From positions 1-6,545 of the forward strand of contig CAIWGR010000545.1 in NCBI GenBank assembly GCA_903912275.1: a stretch of 6,545 nt of DNA. The letters are read 5' to 3'. This document shows positions 1 through 6,486 of this stretch, one piece after another (within the stretch, counting starts at the first letter, position 1; each line of letters starts with the position of its first letter). Under the pieces are notes generated by a model, which made no database searches, was not told where the DNA came from, and saw only the letters and a list, made by a program, of their open reading frames with translations. The stretch is from an uncultured delta proteobacterium (lineage in GTDB: Bacteria > Myxococcota_A > Bradymonadia > REDH01). Position numbers and translations under genes: made by a program.

Positions 1-701
1 AGCGGCACCAGATCGTGGCGCTGCGCCGTGATGCGCAGGTCACGTTCAAAGTCGGGCGCATCAAAATCCGAGAGCATGAAGACCACCGCCCGCCGCCGGC
101 AGATGCGGCTCACGAACTGCAGCGCCGCGCCGATGTTTGTGCTGCGCCGCTGCGGCAGCGCCTTGGACCGAACCGGCCAGAAGATACGCCACCAGGCCGG
201 CTTCGGAGTTGCCGCCACAGCCGGTCCAGCGGCGCCATCACGCTCAAAGGTCAGCAGCGCCGACACGATGCTCAGCGCATGTCCCCGACCCTTCTTCGGC
301 GGGATGTAGCGGCGCACCTGGTCGTCGAAGATGACCAGGCCAACGCGGTCCTTGTTCTGCGTCGCCGTCAGCGCGATCGCCATCGCGATCTGCGCTGCCA
401 CCTGCTGCTTCCGTGCGAACCAGGTGCCGTACTCCATGCTCGGCGAGACATCGACCGCGATGAGCACCGTGAGCTCCCGCTCCTCGACGAACTTCTTCAC
501 ATGGAGCGAGCCGGTTCGCGCCGAGACGTTCCAGTCCACGAAGCGCACATCGTCGCCCAGCGCGTAGGGCTGCACCTCATCGAAATCCATTCCGCGGCCA
601 CGGAACACAGAGTGGTACTGGCCGGCGAGCTGGTCTTTGATGATCCGAGCGGTGACAATCTCCAGCCGCTTGATCAGGTGTACGGTCTCGGCGCTGAGCA
701 T
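1..701 (-). CDS. DUF58 domain protein with vWA-like metal site (partial, C-terminus beyond left edge)
   Basis: Minus-strand frame starting at ATG 701-699 and open to the window edge: 233 complete codons plus two bases. Residues 34-79 carry the DUF58 signature: RGRGMDFDEVQPY, then GDDVRFVDWN, then KKFVEERELTV. A vWA-like half follows with MIDAS-type residues: DVSPS at 84-88 (DxSxS), T188 in STNIGAAL, and the aspartate of MLSDFD at 208-214. The family is known as the partner of MoxR ATPases, often in operons with vWA and Bat-type proteins; its biochemical role is not settled. The start lies 4 nt after the moxR stop and has no clear Shine-Dalgarno, so translational coupling to moxR is likely. 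The N-terminus, with RLEI near residue 12 and LAGQY near 25, matches the family's usual beginning, supporting this start. Full family members are about 290-310 residues, so roughly 60-75 are missing. Residues 155-187 look like an insertion rich in A, P and W. Family assignment is firm; function is inferred. Confidence 0.95.
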   Translation of the reverse strand, partial: MLSAETVHLIKRLEIVTARIIKDQLAGQYHSVFRGRGMDFDEVQPYALGDDVRFVDWNVSARTGSLHVKKFVEERELTVLIAVDVSPSMEYGTWFARKQQVAAQIAMAIALTATQNKDRVGLVIFDDQVRRYIPPKKGRGHALSIVSALLTFERDGAAGPAVAATPKPAWWRIFWPVRSKALPQRRSTNIGAALQFVSRICRRRAVVFMLSDFDAPDFERDLRITAQRHDLVP

Positions 702-705
702 TGGC

Positions 706-1692
706 TCAGGGCACGTCGATGTGGTCGAGCAGCTCCTGAAGAAGCGACTCGCTGGTGCGCTCGTCGGCCTCCGCCTCGAAGCTCGGAATGATGCGGTGAC
801 GGAGCACATCGGGCGCGATCGCCTTCACATCCTCGGGCATCACAAAGCCCCGATGCTGCAGGAAGGCATGCGCACGGGCCGCCTTCAGCAGCGCGATCGT
901 CGCACGCGGGCTGGCGCCATACTGGATGTAGCGCGACAGCTTGCCGAGCCCAGCAGTGGCCGGGTCGCGCGTCGCCGCAACGATGTTGACCATGTAGTCT
1001 TTCAGCGACGACTCCACGTAGATCTGGTGGACCGTCTTGCGCGCCGCCAGCAGCTGCTCGCCGGTCACCACGGCCTGAATCGGCGCCAGGTCATCCTCGC
1101 CCATCAGGTCCATGATCTTCCGCTCCTCCTCCCGGGTCGGATAGCCCACCTTGACCATCAGCATGAAGCGGTCCACCTGCGCCTCGGGCAGAGGATAGGT
1201 ACCCTCCTGCTCGAGCGGGTTCTGCGTCGCGAGCACGAAGAAGGGGCGGGGCAACGGGAAGGTGGTGTCACCAATCGTCACCTGCTGCTCCTGCATCGCC
1301 TCCAGCAGGGCAGACTGCACCTTGGCGGGCGCACGGTTGATCTCGTCGGCGAGGACCAGGTTGGCGAAGACGGGGCCGCGCCGCACCTCGAAGTCCTGCG
1401 ACTTCTGGTTGTAGATGAGTGTGCCGATGACGTCGGCCGGCAGCAGGTCGGGCGTGAACTGGATCCGCTTAAAGCTGGCGCTTACCGTCGCCGCGAGCGT
1501 GTTGATCGTCAGCGTCTTTGCCAGACCCGGCACGCCCTCGAGCAGCACATGGCCGCCGGTCAGGATACCGATGAGCAGCCGCTCCAACATGTAGCGCTGC
1601 CCCACAACCCGGCGCCCGGTCTCGGCAAGAATTGCGTCCACGAAGGCGCTCTCCGCCTTCACCATCTCGTTGATGCTTCGAATGTCATTCAT
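706..1692 (-). CDS. moxR: MoxR-family AAA+ ATPase
   Basis: A 328-residue cytoplasmic ATPase of normal MoxR length with every core motif visible. Walker A is GVPGLAKT (53-60). Walker B is LVLADE followed by INRAP (112-122). Sensor 1 is ATQNP (155-159), the LPEAQVDRF block with the predicted arginine finger is at 168-176, and sensor 2 is GASPRA (259-264). MoxR proteins are thought to use ATP hydrolysis to remodel or activate partner proteins, commonly vWA or DUF58 proteins; the substrate here is unknown. The start at 1692 is preferred because AGGAAG (1705-1700) lies 7 nt upstream and the protein then begins where relatives do. The frame stays open to an ATG at 1848, but that would add 52 unrelated residues and overlap the end of the lipoprotein gene. 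The DUF58 gene follows after 4 nt, so the two form one translational unit. The lipoprotein gene ends 128 nt upstream. All catalytic positions are intact, so an active ATPase is expected. Confidence 0.97.
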   Translation of the reverse strand: MNDIRSINEMVKAESAFVDAILAETGRRVVGQRYMLERLLIGILTGGHVLLEGVPGLAKTLTINTLAATVSASFKRIQFTPDLLPADVIGTLIYNQKSQDFEVRRGPVFANLVLADEINRAPAKVQSALLEAMQEQQVTIGDTTFPLPRPFFVLATQNPLEQEGTYPLPEAQVDRFMLMVKVGYPTREEERKIMDLMGEDDLAPIQAVVTGEQLLAARKTVHQIYVESSLKDYMVNIVAATRDPATAGLGKLSRYIQYGASPRATIALLKAARAHAFLQHRGFVMPEDVKAIAPDVLRHRIIPSFEAEADERTSESLLQELLDHIDVP

Positions 1693-1699
1693 GGAATCT

Positions 1700-1705
1700 C
1701 TTCCT
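1700..1705 (-). promoter_or_regulatory. Shine-Dalgarno of moxR
   Basis: AGGAAG on the minus strand, 7 nt before ATG 1692-1690. It decides the start against the longer open frame that reaches 1848. Confidence 0.8.
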
Positions 1706-1713
1706 CGCAAAAC

Positions 1714-1738
1714 CAGCACCGGCGGGTGCTGCCCGCCG
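1714..1738 (-). promoter_or_regulatory. Two overlapping, mutually exclusive hairpins in the moxR leader (possible attenuator or weak terminator)
   Basis: Read on the minus strand, the first hairpin is CGGCGGG-CAGCA-CCCGCCG (1738-1720, perfect 7-bp stem). The second is CAGCACC-CGCC-GGTGCTG (1731-1714, perfect 7-bp stem, tetraloop). They share positions 1720-1731 and cannot both form. The second is followed by G and four Ts (1712-1709), then by the moxR Shine-Dalgarno. It could be a weak intrinsic terminator for the lipoprotein gene, an attenuator, or chance pairing in GC-rich DNA. The short T-tract keeps confidence low. Confidence 0.3.
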
Positions 1739-1820
1739 ATGGTCTCAGATGTAGAGCCGCAACCCATGCGGCGTGCCGATTCTTCCCGGAACCTACCGAC
1801 CGGTGCGGCGAACGCGTCGG

Positions 1821-3713
1821 CTAGGGCGCCACGGTGAGGGTGCGCCACTGCTCGCAGTTGGTGGTCTGCCCGCCGGCGATGGCCGAGGCGGTCAGTCCGA
1901 GCGCATACTCACCCGGCGCATCCAGCAAGAGCGTCGTGACGGCAGAGAACGGATTGGCGACCGCAGCAGTGCTGCCCGCAGGGGGCACGAGCGACCAGAG
2001 ATAGGGCGCAGCGGTAAAGGTGCCGCCAACTGGAAGAATCGTGTTCGAAGCATCCAATGAGATGATGTCTCCCACGCGATAGGGCTCAGCCGGCGAGACG
2101 CTCATCGAGCACTCCGGCGGCAGCACCCCAGCCTCATGGTAGGCGAACAGGAAGATGGTTCCGCCCGCGCCGGTCGCGCGGGGGTCGTTCGTCACCAGGT
2201 CGAGGCGGCCGTTGTCGACCGAGGCCGAGTCCGAGACCGCGCGGGCGTAGCTAACGATGACGCGGCGGGCTTCGCCGGGTGCGATCGTCGCGGGAAGGAC
2301 GAGGTCTGTCGTGAACTCAGCATCCCGGTCCTGCGACTTGTTGATGGCCGTGACCTCAAGGTTCGCGCGCCCCTCATTGGAGATAACGAAGCTGAGCTGC
2401 GTCGTGCTGCCGACGTCCGATCCGCTGAAGTAGAGCTGCGTGGGCCCGGCCGAAAGGAAGGGTGCTGCAGGGCCGGCCGCAACCGCAAACCGAATGGTGC
2501 CGGTCTGAGGGTCGTTGCTGACGATGTCGTAGTTGCCCGTGACCGTCCGGTTGGAGCTCGCGGTGTACTGCACAAACAGCGTCTGACAGGCTTGGCTCGC
2601 CAGCGTCTGCTCGCCGCCCAACGCCAGTGTCTCTGCGGCCACGTCCGCGCCCGTCGCGATGCGCATCTCGGCGCTCACGTCCGAGGGGGAGAAGCCGGCA
2701 GAGTTGATGGCCCAGGTGAGCGTCGCGCCACCCCGGTTGCAGATGTCGAAGCTCTGCGCCACCAGCGTACCGACCGCCGGCTCGCCCAGGTCAAGCCCCG
2801 CCTCACTCACCTCGATGTTCGCCTCGCCCGTGCCGCTCGACGTGAGCGCGACGCCCACCGTGCCGTTGGTGACTGCGTTCGTCTCGAACAGCAGCGACGT
2901 ACCGCTGAGCGACTCCGCATTCGAGGCAGGCGTCCACGTGACGTTGTAGATTGCGCTCAGCCCTTGCCCAACGAGCAGCGGAAGCGGCCGGTTGATCGAC
3001 TCAATCCACGACAGCGTCGGCGGCGTGTTCACGCCCGTGATCCCCTGAATCTGCAGCGGGCCGGTACCATTGTTCGTGATGGTCAACTCGCGCTGCTGGG
3101 TCACGCCCGCGACGGCCGGCGCGAAGTCGAGCGTTGCCGGCGAAATGGAGGGCCGGCCGCTCTGCGAGTCCACCACCACCGCGATGCGGAGCTCCGGGGT
3201 CTCGCGCGCGGTCGTCTGGATGATGATGGTCCCGCAGTTGCCGGTGCCGTCGTCGGGACAGCCCGTGTCACCCGTCGCAGTGGGCGTGATCGTCAGGCCG
3301 ATCGTGATGAAGGTATCGGGCTCAAGGACGATGGCCGTTGCCTTTCCGGTCGCGTTTCCGTCGCCATCGACCCAGGTGCGGACATCAGGGTTCGCGGGGT
3401 CTGCGGGCGCCTGCGTCCATCCGAAGCGCGACATCGCCACGATCATCTGGTCGCTAAACCGAAGCTTGTCGGAGCCCCCTACGAACGTGATCGACGTAAT
3501 CTCCAGCGCGGCTTCGCCCACGCTCCGAACGGTGACCTCGGCTGTCTTGGCACGACGCGGCTGAAGGTTCTCGAACGTGACGGCACAGGGGCTCTCGACA
3601 CACTCGAAGGCCGACTCAAAGGTCTGGGTGATGTCGCTCTCGCAGCCAGCCATCTGCAGGCCGGCGGCGGCACCGAGCAGCGTCAGGCAGAATCGCTTCC
3701 AGGTTGCATTCAT
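1821..3713 (-). CDS. Large exported lipoprotein with four ASH-like (choice-of-anchor D) modules and a C-terminal PKD-like module
   Basis: A 630-residue predicted lipoprotein. The N-terminus has K6/R7, a hydrophobic stretch (8-19) and a lipobox ending MAGC, with C24 as the expected lipidated cysteine; Met at -3 is tolerated but not the commonest residue. The mature part looks like repeated Ig-like beta-sandwiches of the ASH/choice-of-anchor D type: about 44-180, 188-296, 298-413 and 417-527. Evidence includes SISPATLDF followed by ITNNGTGPLQI (189-222), CNRGGATLTW (325-334), ISNEGRANLEV (444-454), and the characteristic SNDP (399-402) and TNDP (508-511) near module ends. Residues 535-630 resemble a PKD fold (VGDIISLDAS, later APGEYALGLTAS). 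Eight further cysteines fall into close pairs within modules. No C-terminal sorting tail is seen. Such modules serve in binding or as stalks at the cell surface; the ligand is unknown. AAAGGAG 8 nt before ATG 3713 fixes the start; the frame extends to 3800 but those residues destroy the signal peptide. Family is fairly sure, function open. Confidence 0.9.
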   Translation of the reverse strand: MNATWKRFCLTLLGAAAGLQMAGCESDITQTFESAFECVESPCAVTFENLQPRRAKTAEVTVRSVGEAALEITSITFVGGSDKLRFSDQMIVAMSRFGWTQAPADPANPDVRTWVDGDGNATGKATAIVLEPDTFITIGLTITPTATGDTGCPDDGTGNCGTIIIQTTARETPELRIAVVVDSQSGRPSISPATLDFAPAVAGVTQQRELTITNNGTGPLQIQGITGVNTPPTLSWIESINRPLPLLVGQGLSAIYNVTWTPASNAESLSGTSLLFETNAVTNGTVGVALTSSGTGEANIEVSEAGLDLGEPAVGTLVAQSFDICNRGGATLTWAINSAGFSPSDVSAEMRIATGADVAAETLALGGEQTLASQACQTLFVQYTASSNRTVTGNYDIVSNDPQTGTIRFAVAAGPAAPFLSAGPTQLYFSGSDVGSTTQLSFVISNEGRANLEVTAINKSQDRDAEFTTDLVLPATIAPGEARRVIVSYARAVSDSASVDNGRLDLVTNDPRATGAGGTIFLFAYHEAGVLPPECSMSVSPAEPYRVGDIISLDASNTILPVGGTFTAAPYLWSLVPPAGSTAAVANPFSAVTTLLLDAPGEYALGLTASAIAGGQTTNCEQWRTLTVAP

Positions 3714-3721
3714 CTTGCTTA

Positions 3722-3728
3722 CTCCTTT
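3722..3728 (-). promoter_or_regulatory. Strong Shine-Dalgarno of the lipoprotein gene
   Basis: AAAGGAG on the minus strand, spaced 8 nt from ATG 3713-3711. It selects this start over the in-frame ATG at 3800 and agrees with the signal peptide, which begins at residue 1 only with this start. Confidence 0.85.
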
Positions 3729-3834
3729 GTCGTTGGCCCGAAGGCACCGTCGGTCACGCACAGCGAAACTAGTCGGCAAGCGGCCTGCTGCAAGCACCAT
3801 CGCCAGCCTCCGCCCTCATACCTCAAACGGCGCG

Positions 3835-3850
3835 GCGAGCGTAGTGCCAA
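3835..3850 (-). promoter_or_regulatory. Candidate sigma-54 promoter upstream of the lipoprotein gene
   Basis: On the minus strand TTGGCACTACGCTCGC has the invariant GG and GC separated by 10 nt. The -24 half TTGGCAC is a full match to the consensus; the -12 half TCGC differs from TTGC at one base. It lies in the 158-nt gap between the glycosyltransferase stop and the lipoprotein start, which would give a leader of roughly 110 nt. Sigma-54 promoters are frequent in myxobacteria, but one match in GC-rich DNA may be chance, and no enhancer-binding site was identified. Confidence 0.3.
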
Positions 3851-3871
3851 CCGCCGCCCCCGATTCAACCC

Positions 3872-6403
3872 CTAGGGCTGCTTCGATGCCCGCTTGTTGA
3901 TGGCCACGCGACCAAAGTTGACCCGGTCGTCGCCTACCTTTGGCGACACCTTCAACCGGTCGTCGCCACGAAAGAAGCCGCCCCACACGGTGTAGTCGCC
4001 CGACTTGTCGGCGCGGCTCACAGCCATGCTGTGTACATCGCGGATGATGTCTCCCGGCACCCAGTATTGCATCGGATACTTGCCGCCGACCGGCTTGTGG
4101 TCGCCGTTGATCCGGTTGCCGCCGAAGTCCACATGGATGAACATCTCCGCGTCCGACGGGATGCGGCTCAGCACCTCCCAGTAGGTCGTGACAACCAGCG
4201 GGTCGCCCGAGCCCACCTCGGCTGGAATCTCCGTGGCATAGAGCCGAAGCTTTCCATCGACCGTAACCTTCTTGGTCGCCAGCTTTGCGCTGGTCGGGAG
4301 CGTCGTTTTGGAGAAGATGCTCTCGGCCACATAGTTCTGGTCCCGCTCGCCGCGGTCGGCGTGGAGTTCGTTGCTCAGCAGCAGAAACCGGCTCGAGCGT
4401 CCGTCGACCACATAGAGTTCCGGCGTCCGCTTGCAGCTACCGCCGGCCCCAGGCCCCCGCTTGAGCGTCGCATACAGCTCACCGAGGCTCGCCGCAGGAA
4501 TCACCGAAAACAGACGGCCCGTGGCGTCGCAGAAGCGCGCCTCGAGATCGGTCACCCGCGGGAGCCGCTCCATGGACGATGCGCCAAAATAATAGCTCGT
4601 ATCCTTGGCCGCGATCCCGGCGGTCAGCAGCGGCTCGCCCTCCTTGGAGAGCTTCTCGTACTCCTCCAGGATGCCCTTCTGGCTGAAGTGGTCGGCCGCC
4701 TCGGGGATGGCCTGAAAGAGCAACTCTCCACCCCATCCGAGGATGGAGAGCGCCAGCGCAACAGAGACCAAAAGGCCAGACCGGGCCGGCGTGAAGACGG
4801 CGCCCAAACGCGCCGCGACGGATTGGAGCAGATCGCCGGCACGGCGAACAAGCGAGGCGATGCGCCCCGACCTTCCCGACAGGGCCTCGGTCAGCGTCTG
4901 CCCCATCGCCGAGAGCTGCTCGATCGGCGAGAAGAAGACCGCCACCAGAAGCAGCCCCCAGATGCCGATGAGGGGCCGCATGATGTCGAGGCGATAGCTG
5001 CTCGGGAAGGTGGCAGGGCCATCGAGGAAGATCGACTCGAACAGCACCTGCGGGCCCGGCACGCCGAGCTCCTTGTTGTAGCTCTCCGCAACATCCTTTG
5101 TCGTGACGGCCAGCAGCACGAGTGCCGCGAAGCCCGCGAGCGACCAGGTCGCGCTCCGCTTGTCGTCGGCCTCCGCGGGCCGGCCCTCTGTCAGCGCCGA
5201 GGCAACGAGGATGGCGAGCGGCATTGCAACAGGCATGAGGTAGACGGCGGCCAGCGTCGAGGAGAGGCCGAGCACCAGAAAGCCCACACCCATCGCGCCG
5301 ATCGCAACCGAGAGGATGGCGCCGCGATCGGAGTCTTCGTGACGGAGCGCAAGCGCAACCGCGAGCGGAAGAAACACAATGGTCGGGTAGAGCGAGTAGC
5401 CCGTGACCCGAATCAGCACATCGAAGGTGGGGTGAACCGGCAGCGTCCGAGAGGTGAAGAAGGCGTTGGAGAGGAAGCCGCTCAGCGTCTCCGGCCAGCC
5501 CGTCTCTCCGGCTGCGAGAACGAGCGGGAGCGCGACGCCGGCGACCGCGATGATGGCGGCCGCCATGGCTCCCGGGCCATGGAAGAGGGCGCGGAGCCTG
5601 CTCTTCGGCCCAAAAGTGAGCGTCAGGAGAAGCGCAGGGCCGGCGAGCATGGCGAGCCCGAAGCTCTCCTTGCCGGCCTCCCAGCCTCCGGAGAGTTGAA
5701 GGCCTGCCGGCACCAGCAGTGCGGCAAGCAGAGCCAGTCCCACCGTCAGGCCGATCTTGCAGAAGCCTCCGGCCGGGCGCGTGCCGAGCGACGACACGGC
5801 TAGCAGTCCGAGTGCGAGCGCAAGACCGACGCCACCGCGCGCACCTGCAATCAGCGCGACGAGCAGTCCGATCAAGACCGCTACGCCCGGCCGGCGCTCA
5901 CGGTTCGATGCCGCCAGCTCCGCCACCGCAACAACCAGGCAGGAAAAGAGACCAAGCAGCAGTCCATCGGCGGCAAGGTGGGTCGCGCCGAGCGCCGCCT
6001 GAGGGACCATCGCGAAGAGAAGGGCACCGAGCAGCGCCGCGCGGCGCCCCATCCAGCGGTCCAAGAGCAAAAAGCCTGCGGCCGCCGCAGCCACAACCAG
6101 CAGCAGGGCAGGAAGCCGAAGGCCCAACTCGCTGCCTCCGCCGGCGACAAAGCCCGATTGCCCCATCAGGGAGGAGAGCCATGGCCGAGAGAAGAGCGCG
6201 CCCGATTTCATGGGGGCGAAGATGGAGCCTGCCGTACCCTCCGACAGCCCGCGCGCTAGCGTAGCAGGCGCCGTCTCCCACGGCTCCCAAAGACCAGTAG
6301 TGGCGGCCGGAACGAGATAAAGCAGGGCGATGAAGGCGGCGACTGCTGCGGCCATCCAGCCGCGGCCGCGGCCTAGGGGGTTCGCATCCGTCGGGTTCGC
6401 CAT
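3872..6403 (-). CDS. GT39-like (GT-C fold) polytopic membrane glycosyltransferase with two C-terminal soluble modules
   Basis: An 843-residue inner-membrane protein. A basic N-terminus (R12, R14) is followed by a first membrane segment (17-35) and an extracytoplasmic loop with LWEPWET (38-44), FSRPWL (71-76) and a GSELGLRLP stretch (90-98), the layout of GT39/ArnT/PMT relatives. D146 in AADGLLLGLF matches a commonly conserved aspartate. About 13-15 hydrophobic segments extend to residue 565. Residues 566-679 form a soluble module with HFSQK (572-576), EPLL (590-593) and YYF (604-606). Residues about 730-838 resemble a beta-sandwich common at the end of such proteins: TTYWEV, FIHVDF, D768, YPMQYWVPG, GDYTVWGGFF. 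GT39 enzymes move sugars from polyprenyl-phosphate donors to lipid or protein acceptors on the outer face of the membrane; donor and acceptor here are unknown. The first-loop motif is divergent from the usual DE-RYAE form, so activity should not be assumed. AGGA (6415-6412) lies 8 nt before ATG 6403. The alternative start M17 would remove the basic lead. Confidence 0.87.
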   Translation of the reverse strand: MANPTDANPLGRGRGWMAAAVAAFIALLYLVPAATTGLWEPWETAPATLARGLSEGTAGSIFAPMKSGALFSRPWLSSLMGQSGFVAGGGSELGLRLPALLLVVAAAAAGFLLLDRWMGRRAALLGALLFAMVPQAALGATHLAADGLLLGLFSCLVVAVAELAASNRERRPGVAVLIGLLVALIAGARGGVGLALALGLLAVSSLGTRPAGGFCKIGLTVGLALLAALLVPAGLQLSGGWEAGKESFGLAMLAGPALLLTLTFGPKSRLRALFHGPGAMAAAIIAVAGVALPLVLAAGETGWPETLSGFLSNAFFTSRTLPVHPTFDVLIRVTGYSLYPTIVFLPLAVALALRHEDSDRGAILSVAIGAMGVGFLVLGLSSTLAAVYLMPVAMPLAILVASALTEGRPAEADDKRSATWSLAGFAALVLLAVTTKDVAESYNKELGVPGPQVLFESIFLDGPATFPSSYRLDIMRPLIGIWGLLLVAVFFSPIEQLSAMGQTLTEALSGRSGRIASLVRRAGDLLQSVAARLGAVFTPARSGLLVSVALALSILGWGGELLFQAIPEAADHFSQKGILEEYEKLSKEGEPLLTAGIAAKDTSYYFGASSMERLPRVTDLEARFCDATGRLFSVIPAASLGELYATLKRGPGAGGSCKRTPELYVVDGRSSRFLLLSNELHADRGERDQNYVAESIFSKTTLPTSAKLATKKVTVDGKLRLYATEIPAEVGSGDPLVVTTYWEVLSRIPSDAEMFIHVDFGGNRINGDHKPVGGKYPMQYWVPGDIIRDVHSMAVSRADKSGDYTVWGGFFRGDDRLKVSPKVGDDRVNFGRVAINKRASKQP

Positions 6404-6422
6404 GCCTGTCGTCCTGCCTGTC
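6404..6422. repeat. Short direct repeat overlapping the glycosyltransferase ribosome-binding region
   Basis: On the minus strand GACAGGC occurs twice (6422-6416 and 6410-6404) separated by AGGAC, directly before ATG 6403. The AGGA of the probable Shine-Dalgarno lies between the copies. It may be an operator or a translational control site, but a 7-bp repeat is easily fortuitous. Confidence 0.3.
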
Positions 6423-6486
6423 AGAAATCTGCTTGCAACGCTCGCAGAAGGCGCACAGATTCAGGCGCTCCACGGGCAGTCGGCCC

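Noticed and set aside
637..1824. 395-codon plus-strand open frame opposite moxR
   Set aside because: Arg/His/Leu-rich shadow of a gene with all AAA+ motifs intact on the minus strand.
1693..1848. N-terminal extension of MoxR to the ATG at 1848
   Set aside because: The 52 added residues do not resemble MoxR proteins, the extension overlaps the lipoprotein gene's end, and a good Shine-Dalgarno precedes the internal ATG at 1692.
3714..3800. N-terminal extension of the lipoprotein to the ATG at 3800
   Set aside because: It would place 29 residues including several arginines before the signal peptide and ignore the AAAGGAG site.
2136..3875. 579-codon plus-strand open frame opposite the lipoprotein gene
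   Set aside because: Its product is dominated by R, A, D and H with no domain or membrane pattern, and it lies opposite a gene with a clear signal peptide, repeats and ribosome-binding site. It is a base-composition shadow.
4031..5803. 590-codon plus-strand open frame opposite the glycosyltransferase
   Set aside because: Highly charged, low-complexity R/A/E/H-rich translation, the typical antisense image of a hydrophobic high-GC protein; no recognisable domain.
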